Part shown: one piece after another, positions 1 to 11,436 of the stretch
How positions within the stretch are numbered: position 1 is the first letter of the stretch
Layout: the number at the start of each line of letters is the position of its first letter
NCBI GenBank assembly: GCA_025201765.1
Contig: MU623563.1
Location: 1 to 37,829 of the forward strand
Origin: Daldinia sp. FL1419
Taxonomy: Eukaryota; Ascomycota; Sordariomycetes; Xylariales; Hypoxylaceae
Length of the DNA: 37,829 nt
Direction: 5' to 3'
Made by a program: the position numbers and the translations under genes
The notes under the pieces: generated by a model
Databases searched by the model: none
Told to the model about the DNA's origin: nothing
What the model saw: the letters and a program-made list of their open reading frames with translations, nothing else

Positions 1-100
1 CCCGCCCCCCCCCCCCCCCCCCCCCGCCCTGCGCGCGTGCGCCGGCCCGGGGGGGGGGGGCCGGGCGGGGGGGGGGGGCCCCCCCCCCCCCCCCCGCGCG
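1..100. repeat. G/C homopolymer runs at the window edge
   Basis: Nearly every base is G or C, in long homopolymer blocks (C runs, then G runs, then C runs), with only two T residues. It ends abruptly at base 101, where normal mixed sequence begins. There is no telomeric hexamer. The most likely explanation is low-quality sequence at a contig end or gap edge rather than biology. Confidence 0.8.
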
Positions 101-372
101 TTTATCACTGGTTTAAACTAGTATAAGTTACACCGTTCACAAGGACAATACTCAGAATTCGGGGGATATAAAGACGAGAAGCTGGAAATAGAACTCGTTT
201 ATTTAATAAGCTTACAGCCCGATATTTCGAACTAGACTAAGCGAAGGCATCGCGATACGTAGGCAGACTTCATATATGACTGCCAGTCGTCCACCAAGAA
301 GCCCAATCCCCGTAGGGCTAGAGTTTGTTTGGCCATGCTGTAATATAAGATACCTATCAATTCGCCCACTCT
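101..372. other. 3' flank of the Spp1-like gene, no gene seen
   Basis: About 270 bases between the G/C artefact and the stop codon of the minus-strand PHD-finger gene. No open frame or RNA gene is visible. It probably holds the 3' UTR of that gene. Confidence 0.5.
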
Positions 373-1805
373 TCAATCGCTCAGAATCTCCACCGAATTC
401 TTTTCCAGCTCGCGCCTCTCGAATCGAGCTTCTGCCGCCTGACGCATAACATCCTCCGAGTTCAGCTTATCCGCAGCAGCTGTCGCCGTCTCCTTAATCA
501 AGGTCCGAACCGCACTCATAAGTAACTTATACCATCCGTTATGCGATTTGCAGCGCTTCTTCTCGCACATCCCCCGCGTGGCCGGGTCGCCGTGCAAGTC
601 GGGATCGAGGGGAGTATCAAGCTTCCCTGCCTTGAAGGTCGCTTGACCCTCCGGAGTCTCCAACCATTCCGCGAACTGATAACGCACAGACACTGTGTCG
701 AGTCGCCGATCGTAACCGCAGCTATCCTTGGCGAATTTGCCCGCTTCGATGGCAAGCTGCCGACGGTGATTAGCCCAATCGATGAGCTGCATCATCTTCT
801 TGTACTGCACAATTTCATTTCCGAGCGCGAGACGTTCGGCGGCAGAACTCTTCAAGAAGGTTTGCTCCTCGTCGCTCAGAACGCCTGGCTTAGTGGGCAG
901 ACCATTGACCCAAAGGCCATCTAAGTTGCCTAAAAAGCAGATTAGATTAGTACGTGATGCTGAACAAGGGTTATGAACATACCAAAGGGTTGATCACCAA
1001 GTTTCCAGTCACCCTTCTCGATACTGCTCACAAGAAGGCCGACGAAATCTTCCTGAGTAAGGACTTCGATAGCCTTTTCGGAGGCGGCTTTGGTGGGCAA
1101 CGTGTTGATCAAAGAGGTCCACCAGAGGTCGCAGTGCTCGCTGCAGCAAAAGGCGCTCCTATCCTTGGTACTCTTAGTGTACAGACGAGCGGGAGTTTTG
1201 CAGCCCGCCAAGGAGCAAGTCTTCTTGAATTTAGTATAGTTGAGTTTGTTGTCGGTACAGTTGGGACAGACGAAACGCTCGACCAACTTTTCGCCAATCT
1301 CTTTATCTAGACTGACGCATTCTCCGTGGAACCAATCTTCACAGACATCACAACTTATCATCCATCGGTGATCGTCTGGTCCACGGCAGATACAATACGG
1401 GCCGTTATCAGTTTCATCATCGGAGCTTCCATCCTGGGCGCCATTCGCGGGGCCGTTTGAGGGGTCCTTTTTGGAGGACTTAGACTTGGGAACCCTAGAC
1501 TTTCTAGGGCCTTTCTTGGCCGCTGTACCCTTCTTCTTCGATGCAGGTCTCATCTTGGTAGAGCCAGCCTGGGATGGAGGAGGCGAAGAAGCTGGTTGAG
1601 TGTCATCAGGATCTTGTTTGAATTGACGCGTATTTGTTTGGTCCATGTGATCCGGTGAGTTTGCATTCTGGGTGTGCGCATTGCCGTTTCCATTGGCAAT
1701 CTTGCCACTAAAGCCGTTGCCGAGATGCGAAAGACGTGAATCAGTACCTTCCATCTCGACATCTTCACTGGACATTGCATCCGCCGGTATGCGAGGATCC
1801 GCCAT
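373..1805 (-). CDS. spp1: COMPASS subunit Spp1 / CXXC1-like PHD finger protein
   Basis: Two exons, 983-1805 and 373-929, joined across a 53-nt intron (930-982) with donor GTATGT, branch TACTAATC and acceptor TTTTTAG; the product is 459 residues. The N-terminal 130 residues are low-complexity and basic (lysine/serine-rich, likely nuclear localisation). A C4HC3 PHD finger lies at about 137-184 (YCICRGPDDHRWMISCDVC, then WFHGEC and VCPNC). A second cysteine cluster follows (CSLAGC ... FCCSEHC, about 196-226). The C-terminal part carries the Cys/His block MCEKKRCKSHNGWYKLL typical of CXXC1/Spp1 proteins. In this family the PHD finger reads H3K4 methylation for the Set1/COMPASS methyltransferase in the nucleus. 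It is a housekeeping chromatin gene and marks the left boundary of the biosynthetic locus. The start is the first ATG of the long frame. Confidence 0.9.
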
Positions 1806-3152
1806 TATGAAGAATATGACTGGTCAATCTCCAACCCGTAATAGGGGAGCCAAAAAATAGAAAAATAGAAAAGAATAAATAAAGAATAAATAAAGAATAA
1901 AAATTAACTAAATTAGGGAGGGAACTTGGACCACCGATGTAAGATGAGAATACAGAATATAAAATATAAAATAAAATATAGTGATACTTTCTTGAAGGAT
2001 CTCACTCATAAAGTCCAACACCTTCGGAGTTTGATGAGGCTAGCATTTTCTTTTATGACGAGATATTTTGTTCTTTTTCTTCGTTTCAAACTTGGCGGAG
2101 ACTTGATGAAGCTCTTCATAAATCGGGATGAAATGACAAAAAGGAATGTAGTAACTCGTCAACACAGGTATAGGTAGTGTTAACAAGGGGGGTGGGGGGG
2201 GGGGAGACTCAAGGCAAGTTCTAAGGAAAGGTGTGTGTATTGTACATTTACATTGTGAATTGATAGTTACGCTAATACGCTAACTTGAAGTGGGACCGGC
2301 AAAATGGTACTAGATGTGGCAGTGTGGCGTCTAATTTCACAGTTACCAACTACCTATCAGATAATTACAGTGCTTGAACGGTACAGTACACGGTACAGCA
2401 TAGGTTGTATTACATACATTCACGTACCTAAGTACCTTACTTATGTACCTAGGTAGGTTGGTACCTATTCTCTAATATCTACAAAATGCACCTCTAGCCC
2501 GATAACGAATTTACATTAATACCTATTGATAATGATTCTAATAATTCTGGATACTTTTTGGTGTAGTTATCCAAAGTACCTATTCTGCTAACCAGGTAGG
2601 TTCGGAATGAAGCTACAACGCTGCCAAGAAATCAGGGGTAACCCAACAAACTCGACGTCTTGTCGCTGAATCTCTATTACTTACGATCGCGCGATATTAT
2701 AAATATGTAGCGGAGTTAAATACCCGGATATGTCTGGCAGGTCGGTAAAAGTCTTGAAATCGCTTCTAAAAATCACAACTAGGCCGCAAAACTGTGTGCA
2801 ATCATCTAGGTTAGAGATGGGGGAGGAGAGGTGACTTTATTAAAGGTCCTATCTGGATAATATAGGACCACTACCGTTGCTTAACCAGGTCGTCACATGG
2901 CGGGGCAGGTAGTAAACATGGCCAAGACGATACTGCCGACGACTCTGAAAGCGGAAAATACGTAAGAAATAGGCACCAAGTCGTTTTATACGAACTTAAG
3001 TGTACTGCAATCAAAGGAATATCTCATTCATGATGCCAAAGACACCATGTTAATTAAGAATCACCTAAGGTGATAAAAACCCTCTGCGGCGTCAATGCCG
3101 AACGAAACACAAAGAGCAATCCTCTACTCCTTCCCCCTCCCCCTTCTTCGCC
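1806..3152. other. Intergenic region, no gene supported
   Basis: This 1.35-kb stretch separates the start of the Spp1-like gene from the stop of the next minus-strand gene. It contains an A/T-rich short-period repeat near 1871-1903, a G-run at about 2187-2203, and several copies of the dispersed TACCTAGGTAGG-type motif around 2425-2466 and 2592. Short open frames have no family resemblance and no splice-supported extension. It should include the Spp1 promoter. Confidence 0.6.
1871..1903. repeat. 11-bp A/T-rich tandem repeat (about 3 copies)
   Basis: The unit AAGAATAAATA occurs twice in full and once degenerate, directly upstream of the Spp1-like start codon. It is a simple-sequence tract with possible promoter nucleosome-excluding character. 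Confidence 0.7.
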
Positions 3153-3953
3153 TCAAACCATACGGCACCATGTCGAGAAGGTCTCGGAATAGAGTTCATT
3201 GGGCGGCATCTTGGGAAGATTCTCGAAGTCGGCGCTCATATATTCGTCGGTCAACTCGATACCGCAGACGTTTAGTAGATAATCCCGCTCGGCATCGGAT
3301 ACCTGACTACAAGTTTTGGATATCTCGTTAGTGGCTCGAGTCCGAAATATGTAAAAATAGGTAGATAGGTATATGCAGAGGTTTACTTACCGGCCATCCC
3401 TCTTCCATCCCCACAGCAGGCATACAGTCGCTTCGAGGTAAGCACGGCCGTTCCTGCGGGCCTCTTGGTGGTTGTTCGGGCCTCGCTTATAGAAGCGGCT
3501 GTCTGCGGCGTTGTACGCCTTGGCCATTTCATCCCGACTCAAAGAGGGTAGGAGCTTGTCGCCCCAGTAGCTTTCATGCTTTGGGCGCTATTCACAATAA
3601 CGTTAATAAGGGGTTACAAGGAGAAGAACTGGAATGATTGGTAGTCTTACATTGACCCTGCCTTGATTGGGAGTCAACAGCGGTTGTGCGGAGGCTCGTC
3701 GAGGCTGTTGGTGAGCCTGGTGCGGCTCGGGATCTAGATCGACACGCCCCATGGGGGGTCCGACGGGGATCAAAGACATGTCTATCGCGTGTGTGACCGC
3801 GCGCAGGGCGTGGGACACCTGAATGCGATTGTTTAGATAATCCTGGCTACCCTGGATTACAAGAGAGTTGTGATTGTTCAAAACTCGCACCAGTTCCTGG
3901 GCTTCCCACGGCGTTAGGAGTCCCTGAAATACTTCACCCGGTTGATCAGCCAT
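3153..3953 (-). CDS. Uncharacterised small protein, three exons
   Basis: Exons 3651-3953, 3391-3587 and 3153-3306 are separated by introns of 63 nt (3588-3650, GTAAGA...ATAG) and 84 nt (3307-3390, GTAAGT...GTAG with branch CACTAACG). Together they give an uninterrupted 217-residue protein beginning MADQPGEVFQG and ending in FSTWCRMV. The middle is proline/glutamine-rich (about 80-100). The C-terminal half is charged, with a motif WGDKLLPSLSRDEMAKAYN and a CLLWGWKRDGR segment. No signal peptide, transmembrane helix or catalytic motif is visible and I do not recognise a family. An in-frame ATG 12 codons upstream (3989) is an alternative start; I prefer 3953 because the upstream residues look non-conserved. 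Three clean exons in phase make a real gene likely. Confidence 0.75.
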
Positions 3954-4778
3954 TGTGCAGGAAGTAGTAACGTCTGGATAGGGGTTCACGCTTTGAAAGG
4001 GGTTATGTTAGCGAACTTGAGCTCTAAAGTAGACGGGATGGGGGGACCAGAGGAGAACAAAGACGTGATGTAAGAAATAAGCATGGGAGAATTTACTGTA
4101 GAGAACAGCGTGTCGGGGGCTCAAGTATCCCGTATATGATGAAGACAGTTGAATATTTGTATCGAAAGGATAACTTGTTTGCTTGTGAGGCAGGACAAAG
4201 TTTGGGTGCTGTAAGGAGGGAAGTTGGCTAGGATATTTGTATGTATTCAGTGAAAACACTTTGCGGTTGAAAGAGTACGACAGCCCCAAGGAGGAATGGT
4301 CTAGCAATTTGTAAATTGATGGTAACTCAGGCACTTCTGAGGCTGTTTTCAGGTGGGGGGAACCACGGGGCAATAAAGCAGTAAATTTTGACGACTCAAG
4401 GTATAAACAAACGGGGAGGGAGCGGCTGGTAGTAGTGGTAAGTGGGGAAAGAGGTCGACGCGGAGAACGTGAATACGCGTTTTTTGTGCGTACCTACTTA
4501 GCGACTATAGCCCAATATTTACTCGAGGCGCCAATGTTAACGCCGGTAGAGCTTTCATGTACTTGGTGAATATAAGACGTATTTACAAGTGGTGTGTTAC
4601 GGCAGCGGCTGGCCCGGAGAATGGAAGAGAGGTGGTTGTTGAGAAAAAACAAACGGCGAAAAAAGAGTACCTAGGTAGGTACCTAGATACAGAGACAGGT
4701 AGAAGGAAAAGGGGAAAGTGTTTGGAGGAAGGTCCGCAAGAAAAGAAAACTTCTTTCTGACAAACGCATGACTCAATA

Positions 4779-4833
4779 GTTGCTAAAGAAACGGTTGCTA
4801 AAGAAACGGTTGCTAAAGAAACGGTTGCTAAAG
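4779..4833. repeat. 15-bp tandem repeat, 3.7 copies
   Basis: The unit GTTGCTAAAGAAACG is repeated three times without mismatch and followed by ten bases of a fourth unit. The period is a multiple of three, so it prints a periodic peptide in some frames, but no convincing gene contains it. Confidence 0.9.
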
Positions 4834-4868
4834 TATTTTTGACGACCTTGGTTGTACCTCTGGCAAGC

Positions 4869-4910
4869 GATTTCATACATGATTTCATACATGATTTCAT
4901 ACATGATTTA
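4869..4910. repeat. 12-bp tandem repeat, 3.4 copies
   Basis: The unit GATTTCATACAT occurs in three perfect copies plus a partial GATTT(A). It lies only 35 bases after the 15-bp array, is unrelated to it in sequence, and also has a period divisible by three. Confidence 0.9.
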
Positions 4911-5200
4911 GGCTTCAGCAAAACTAGGACACAGTTGCTCGAGGATGTCTTCATTAAATCCAAAAAAGCATACCTGTGTCCAGGCTTCAGCTTAACCGAC
5001 AGTATTCATACAAATGGAGGACGTTTAAATGCTATGCATGGGACTTGAATGTGTAGAAGACTTTAGACTAACTGCAACTATTTTATATACCCTCAGCTAT
5101 AGGTGATATATCGTAACAGTTACTATTCCAACTATAAAAATCGCAATCATCTGAAATATCTTCCCAAGTATGAGGGCAATATATGCTTAGTTAAAATCGT

Positions 5201-7829
5201 CTAAGTCGCAAACCGGAAATCGAGTCTACCAAAGGAATAAGCTTTAAAGTCTTGAGATTGATAGAAGGAAACCTACCGCTTGTTACCCTTGTCCGTCGTA
5301 GTCTTCCTGTAATGGTTCTGTTCCTCCAGGGTCATCGCGTCCCATTTCTTGGCCTTTGAATTATTTCTCCATCTGTAGTAATAATATGTCCCCGGATATT
5401 GTATTAACTGTAAAGAGTTGAGTGCTTTGTTATAAATTACAAGATAAATTAGTTCAGGGTTGTAGATACTTACACACATCCAGACACAGATGACTAGCAA
5501 GCCCGTGTTGGCTTTGAAGTATCGTGGCGCGTCGCTAGGTTGATAGACTATAGGCTCAGTACTTATACCTACTGTTTTAATCAAAAGGATAACTTACTGT
5601 TCGCGCCGATCATTCCGCTGACCTGAACCCACATATTATAGATACTACACGAATCAAATTAGAACCGTAGTTGCTGAAAGGGGGGAGGGATCTAGTTTAC
5701 GCAGCGGAAACTGTTCTGTTTTGGACGGATCCTGCATTCCTACTCGTCCAGGCGACTTGTATAGGATGGGTACTGTTATTGGTTAGTCTTAGTTGTCTCC
5801 TTTTTCGGCACAATACCTACTATGGGAATGATAGCAATACTGTCGCGATCGCAAAGTATACCCAGGGGCCGATCGGATCTGGCAGAGCTATCAAAGCAGC
5901 AAAGCAAGGCAACAGCCAAGCATCTTCCGCCATTGATACGAAACTCCTATTATTTACCAGCTCGCTTATCGCGGTAATTAACAGCATGGTTATACTTGAA
6001 AAGACGATGTATGGAATTGAAAGCAAGTTGCTTTGGATAACATTGAATCCCAGACCTCGGAAGGAAAGCGTTAGATATTGGGTAACGGGGTATTTTGGGA
6101 TGCCGAATAATAGACCTAGAGCATATAGTGGCCACATATCGTAGTCTTTCGCAGACTCCCAGATTTGTTTGATGGAGAGACCTTGCCGGTTGTACATTCC
6201 TCCTTTCTGGGGATCGTCTCGGATAACTAAGGTTGAAGTCAGAAACAGGATATACCTGGGCCTACATGGTTATGAATTATACCTGAATTGACAATGATCT
6301 TCTCTTCCCTATCAGTGAAATACCCTTTAGGGTTCCACCAGCTCTTAGTCTTAGCTGGGGATTGAGGCATAAGGAAAAAAGATGCAAGTCCAATCGAGAC
6401 TACAAAAGTTAACATTTTCAAAGGCCAACGAGACGGATCATCCTTACAAGTAAAAGCACCCCTGATAATATTAGCATTGACCGTATATTTGAAGGGGATT
6501 ATGACTTACTCGATGAGGAATAGCCATCGCCAACCTTCATATCCTAGGACACCGCGCATGGATAGGAGACCAACTGCGGCGAAGCCGACACCGATATCAA
6601 CTAAGAGGGATTAGAAAAATACACCCAACCCGGGTTATATAACTCACCAATTTGTGAAGACATCCAGTACCAGGCTAACCTAATCGGAAGCTAAGAAAGT
6701 AAGCATAACCCCTTAGAACACCTACACTTATCAATGGGGAAGCATACCGATGTACTAGTATAGAAATAGCTAAGATAAAGGATTGTGTCTCTTCCAAAAT
6801 ATCAGCGAAACTCTTGGATATCGGCAAATGCTGAAGACTTACGGAATAAAGCCGCCCTGGAAGGATGCGCTGGTTAAGTTATTAGTGAAGAACCTCAAGA
6901 CGAGTAGTAACAATCCGACGTACATCAAATATCTAGTGGCGAGAAAAGACGCTCGGCCTTTAAGGAAGAACTGCATTGCAGAAATAAGACTGAAAATGCA
7001 TATTTGGATCGGAATCCATAGATCGGGTCCGATGCTGAGAAGATTAGCTATGTACTCGGATTCTTTTTTGGTTCTAGCAGACTGACCGTTTTGAAATCAA
7101 CTGCGAGGGTAATTCGGCAACGAGGAAACCGACTCGCGCGATGGTTTGGCCAGTATTCTATTAATCGTTAGTACTATGTAGCTCTTCTAAGAAGTGATCA
7201 GGAGCACAACTCACGTAGTCAGAACGCGTGAGTCCCAAATCCTCGAGCATGTTATCGGAGACGGCGTTCGAAATGTTTCCTCGGTCGATATTCAGGGCGG
7301 CAAACATGATACACACCCAGGTCTAGAGAGTCAGCTTGAGTCCCCCATCTATACCCAGAAAAACTTACCATGATTTTCCAGTCCACCTTTCTTCGTACCG
7401 CCCTCTCCTCCCTCCATGTCCAGCGGAAACTGGGGTCGAAAGCGGACCAATTCTCCCACTGGGAATGAATGTAGAGCTGCTTATACTCTTCCACATTCTC
7501 GGAGTCCCAGATGCTGGGTTGTGTGGCGACCTTAATCAAGTTAGTTACGATTAAAGCGTGCTAAACCCGTCATGCATGCCCACCGCGTCAAGGTCGTACT
7601 GTTCGGCCTTCGGCCCTTTACGAATCTTCAAGAAGCGTAAAATAGCATCTCCGAGAGCCGACTCCATACGCCGGGTCTCTCTAGGTGCTAAATCCGCCGG
7701 AGTAGTAGGAGTAACCAACTCGACGGGGAGTTTATGGTCGGGGTGACCCTTGGACTCTACGCTGTCGTGGTCAGACGTTACGGCAGACCCGAGGCCCGGG
7801 GGCGCAGCAACAGGTTGTTGAGAAGACAT
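5201..7829 (-). CDS. Dal5/Tna1-type MFS permease (allantoate/vitamin-like transporter), 17 exons
   Basis: Seventeen exons rebuild a 595-residue anion:cation symporter-family protein. Exons: 7584-7829, 7369-7530, 7215-7322, 7087-7157, 6924-7034, 6843-6869, 6748-6790, 6648-6690, 6510-6600, 6448-6461, 6283-6399, 5821-6226, 5701-5772, 5598-5644, 5474-5547, 5277-5407, 5201-5225. All sixteen introns are GT-AG, 46-66 nt, and every junction keeps frame. Family landmarks: DLDAVATQPSIWD before the first helix, RKVDWKIMTWVCIMFAALN with NIDRGN, LQ/FQGGFIPD in the substrate half, LAWYWMSSQ, GYEGWRWLFLIEG, the loop KGYFTDREEKI, HPIQVAWTSRNAGS in helix 10-11, and the terminal DKGNKRLDFRF. About 12 membrane helices are expected in the plasma membrane. 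Relatives import allantoate, nicotinate, pantothenate or biotin; the substrate here is unknown. It may be a nutrient permease bordering the cluster rather than part of it. The first donor (GTGGGC) is weak. Confidence 0.88.
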
Positions 7830-10089
7830 CTTGTCCCTCTACTCGAAACAGAAGGATATTATCGCACGAATCACTTCTCACGGATGACAAATCGAGTAGA
7901 TTAATAGGGAACCGCTGGACTGGCGTATGCTACGTGCTATATAAACCGACTACCCTTCATCTATATATGGATTTATCAATCAACTAGTAAACGTGTTGGA
8001 CAGGGGGTTCCAAACACCCGGGCATCTGATCAATGGCCGATACGCATTGCCTAGCGACCGTAGTGGAGGACGTTGCAATATAGCGCTTGAAGACGTAATA
8101 ATAAGTCAATACTATAAGGAGATAGAGAGGGACTTGTGCACCCTCACGATTTACGCGATTTACACTTCGGTCGAATACCCCACCATCGGGATGGCGACAT
8201 CACGATTTATTGAGACCTAGAGCATGGAAATGCCCCGAGGAGATGCAGAACGTTGTGAAGTGCGAAATGTGATATAAGTATGCCAAGTGGGTTGCGCAAT
8301 TTGGATACCGGCGCACGCCATTCCTCACCACTCCTCACCACTCCTCACCATCGCTAACTTCGATGTCGTGCTTTGTATTAAACTTATTCTGTACGGCTAC
8401 CCGAGATAAATTCTGGAGTAAAAACGGGATGTTTCCTATTCCTGGGTTTTTATATCTTGTGATTTATGGGGGTCGAGACACTAATATAATTATTTCTTGT
8501 TTTTATAATTTTCCTAGTTATTCAATTGATTCAATTGCTGCCCCTTTTTGTTGTACATAGTAAATATAATGTCACATGACTTGACAATCGGTCACCTGAC
8601 CCACATTGTCCATATCAACTATGATATCACGAACTATCTGCATATTATGTATCATATTATCCCAAACCGATATCTTATAATGACAATATTACCTTGGTTA
8701 CCCAGTAGGGACATACCTAAAGATTTGGCATGAAATTCTTGTTCTACCTACTAGTCTGTAATCAAATTCGACGTGTATTTTGCCCCATCTAAACAGAGAT
8801 GCCTCCCAGAGCCGAGAAGTAAACCAGCATATATGATATTAGACAGCTATTGTTCTCGGGGCTTTATTCATTAGGTATTGGTTACCTATTAATGTAACAT
8901 ATGAGCTCCTTGGGCTGTGGTTACTTACCTGGGTACCTAGGTAGCCAGTGGTGACGAAAAGGTAAGATTCCAAATCCCAAAGATTCTCCCCTCCGAGAGA
9001 AAGGCTGAATTTGACGACCACCCGATTCGCTAAGCACCAAGTGACTAGGCACTTTAATAGTATATTGCATATAATTTGCTTATAAATCACTCTAGCTATC
9101 TGAGGCATACTCAATAGCAAACCAAACAACCAACTCATCAAACAGGATGATTGCACCAATCCATATCGTTTCATAATATACAAAGATTACCCAGCAGTGG
9201 CTCATGGTCGGAATCTGAAGACGACTAATACGCAAACGACATGACACGTGTGTATTAAGCAAAAAGAAGACAACCTAGCAAGAAGACTTTGCTCTAATAC
9301 ATCGTAGCGTCATAAAATCGAGCTCCAGGCAAACGGAAGACTGAGAACGCTTCTCTTTCAACTAATAAATATAAATAGCGTAGTAAAATGTACCCACGTC
9401 ATGTACTCAAACTTCGAATGGGTATAGAACGTAGGATTTATTCTCAAAGATGCCTCTTAGGCGAAGTTAGCCAACCTCCCCTGACAGGACTATCGAAAGC
9501 AAAAAGATAAAGCTCTGCAATGCTTTAAACCATCTTCCCGTAATATTATTTGAAGATTTAAATGATACTACTCTATCGTAATATGATCCTTACTTTGAAA
9601 ATATTAATCCGTTAGTAGATGGTGATGACGACGATGATGATTATGGGATCCCTCTTGTCGATCTTGAGATGTACGTATGATCTTCCGAGCTGTTAAAAGT
9701 AACCATCTCTCTATGGAAATATGTCGAGAAGCATATTAGATTCAGTTGGGCTAGATAAATCTTGGAGGGACGGGGAGTCTAGTTGGTATCTCGAATGCTT
9801 GCAGCCTGCAGAAGTAGGTATTCGTCGTCAAATGAATTAACGTCCAGGCCCAGCCTCATTTTTCTGACCCGGCACCTCGATTTTAAACTCTAGTAGAAGC
9901 CTTTTAATAGACTCAATGTAACCTTGAGTAGGGTAGCATGACCTCCCTGCCTCTATCAAGTCCCATGAACTCTCAACATATTACCTAGGCAAGATTATCA
10001 ATTGGACATTTGTACGAAGCGAATTGGTAAATAAGTATCTAATAATTAAAATGGTGAAAGTTACACGACCTCGTCTCAGTTGTACACCA
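7830..10089. other. 2.3-kb intergenic region, no gene supported
   Basis: This is one of the longest gene-poor stretches in the window. It carries a 10-bp tandem repeat (8321-8350), an A/T-rich stretch around 8400-8740, and a copy of the dispersed GTACCTAGGTAG motif near 8932-8945. The longest frame (8839-9183, minus) lacks family resemblance. An Asp-rich codon run near 9615-9645 is isolated. It contains the permease promoter on the left. Confidence 0.5.
8321..8350. repeat. 10-bp tandem repeat, three copies
   Basis: CTCCTCACCA is repeated twice exactly, preceded by TTCCTCACCA (one mismatch). It is intergenic. Confidence 0.85.
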
Positions 10090-11436
10090 TCAACCCTTAA
10101 GGATTGTCAAGGATTTCTCTAGTTCCTGCTGTAAGTCCACATCCCAAATCCAACTCATGCGCGACTTGAAGTTCTTCTCAATGGCCTCGAGGTCGTCGCC
10201 TTCGAGCTCAAACTCGTACAGCATTCCAGCCTCCCGGCTAGTTTCTACCAGCTTCAGGGTTCTCGGCCGTCTGACCGCGTCATAAGCTTGAAACGCTTTG
10301 TCAAGGTCCTGGGTACTTTCGACTGCTCCTATCAGTTGGCTAAGGATATAGCAGTCTTCGATACACATTCCCGCACCGGCACCTTGGTGGGGCGTGGTAC
10401 CGTGCGCCGCATCGCCGAGGAGACATATTCGAGGACTGAGCCCGTAATAGGTCTTTGCAGGTGGGTCGTTGAAGAGAGCCCAGACGTCTCTCTTTTCCAT
10501 AGAGTTGATGATGGAATTCACCGCAGGGCCCCAAGTGCTATAGTCTTCCAACATTTTCTCCTTTGATGCTTTCACTACCCACTGCGGGTTGGTCCACGTG
10601 TCGCACGAACTGAAGGCCACAACTATGATGTCCTACTTAGCTTAACGCGAAGAGTAAAATTTCAAAGAGTACCAACCATTCATAGTCTTTCCTTTCTCAA
10701 TTGGGAAAGTAAGCAAGTGACGATGGTATCCAAACCATATCTGGGGGTTTTCGGCTGTTTCGGCGCCTAAAAGCTCTACGGCTCGATCCATCGGTATCAA
10801 CCCCCTATATGCGTATTTGCCGGAGAATACAGCTTTCGACTCCGGACCCAATAGTATCTCCCTAGTCTTGGATTTTATCCCATCGCAGCCGATCACAGCG
10901 CTGTGTTGCGCCGTAGTTCCGTCCGCAAAGTGTAGAACGGCATCTTGAGATCCATCTGTAGCAGTGCTGATGTCAACTAACCTCTTACCAAACCTCGACA
11001 CATTGTCTGGTATCAGAGAGAGGAGCTCATCGAGAAAATGCGCCCTGTGAACGCCACCAGCGAGCTTGTCGTTGGTGTATTGTATCTCGAAAATTGGGTC
11101 TCCAACTTTCAACCCCTCCTTTTCCTTCTGCTTTAGGATTCCGTCCGGTCCGGCCTTTCTCTGATCGCCAACCCTGACCGTGAACCAGTCCTTTCGCTTG
11201 CTTTCCCAACCAAGCGTAACGCGCCTTTTGACGCCTTCAAGTAACTCTGGGGATATTAGCTCGACGGCGGAAACAGCATTTGGTCCGAATCCTAAGCCGG
11301 CACCAATTTCAGTAAATTTAGAAGCAGATTCATAGACTGTGAATGGTACATTCTGGCGAAGGAGACCGACGGCGAGCGTAAGCCCACTTATACCCCCGCC
11401 GACTATAGCAATATTGAACGGCTTTGTAGTAGTCAT
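10090..11436 (-). CDS. FAD-dependent monooxygenase (salicylate hydroxylase-like)
   Basis: Exons 10677-11436 and 10090-10622 are joined across a 54-nt intron (10623-10676; donor GTTGGT is unusual, acceptor CATAG), giving 430 residues. The N-terminal Rossmann FAD motif is IAIVGGGISG (residues 9-18). A GCDG motif (IGCDGIKSKTR) sits mid-protein, and the second FAD motif is LLGDAAHGTTPHQGAGAGM. This order is that of class A flavoprotein hydroxylases, which use NAD(P)H and O2 to hydroxylate or epoxidise. No signal peptide is seen, so it is probably cytosolic. Its place among the regulator, beta-lactamase-like gene and PKS suggests tailoring of the polyketide, but substrate is not predictable. The start is the ATG before TTTKPF; the frame extends upstream only to a TTG. 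The splice choice is fixed by continuity of MNVVAFSSCD. Confidence 0.88.

Larger units (their letters stand above)
3954..5200. other. Intergenic region with two short tandem arrays
   Basis: This stretch lies between the uncharacterised gene's start and the permease's stop. It has no gene with splice or family support; the 121-codon minus-strand frame at 4008-4373 looks fortuitous. It contains a TACCTAGGTAGGTACC motif copy (about 4668-4686) and two unrelated tandem arrays at 4779-4833 and 4869-4910. Confidence 0.55.

Noticed and set aside
541..924. 127-codon plus-strand frame opposite the Spp1-like gene
   Set aside because: Antisense shadow of the well-supported minus-strand exon.
4008..4373. 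121-codon minus-strand open frame
   Set aside because: No family resemblance, no splice extension, and composition like non-coding DNA; it lies in the upstream region of the 3153-3953 gene.
4583..4963. Repeat-containing 126-codon minus-strand frame
   Set aside because: Its length is explained by the two tandem arrays, whose periods are multiples of three and so keep any frame open.
8839..9183. 114-codon minus-strand frame with hydrophobic stretches
   Set aside because: Composition is typical of A/T-rich spacer; no recognised motif and no supporting splice sites.
9600..9690. Acidic codon run (Asp-rich) that might be a gene or transposon fragment
   Set aside because: Only about 25 codons are readable, with no flanking exons, terminal repeats or transposase motifs.
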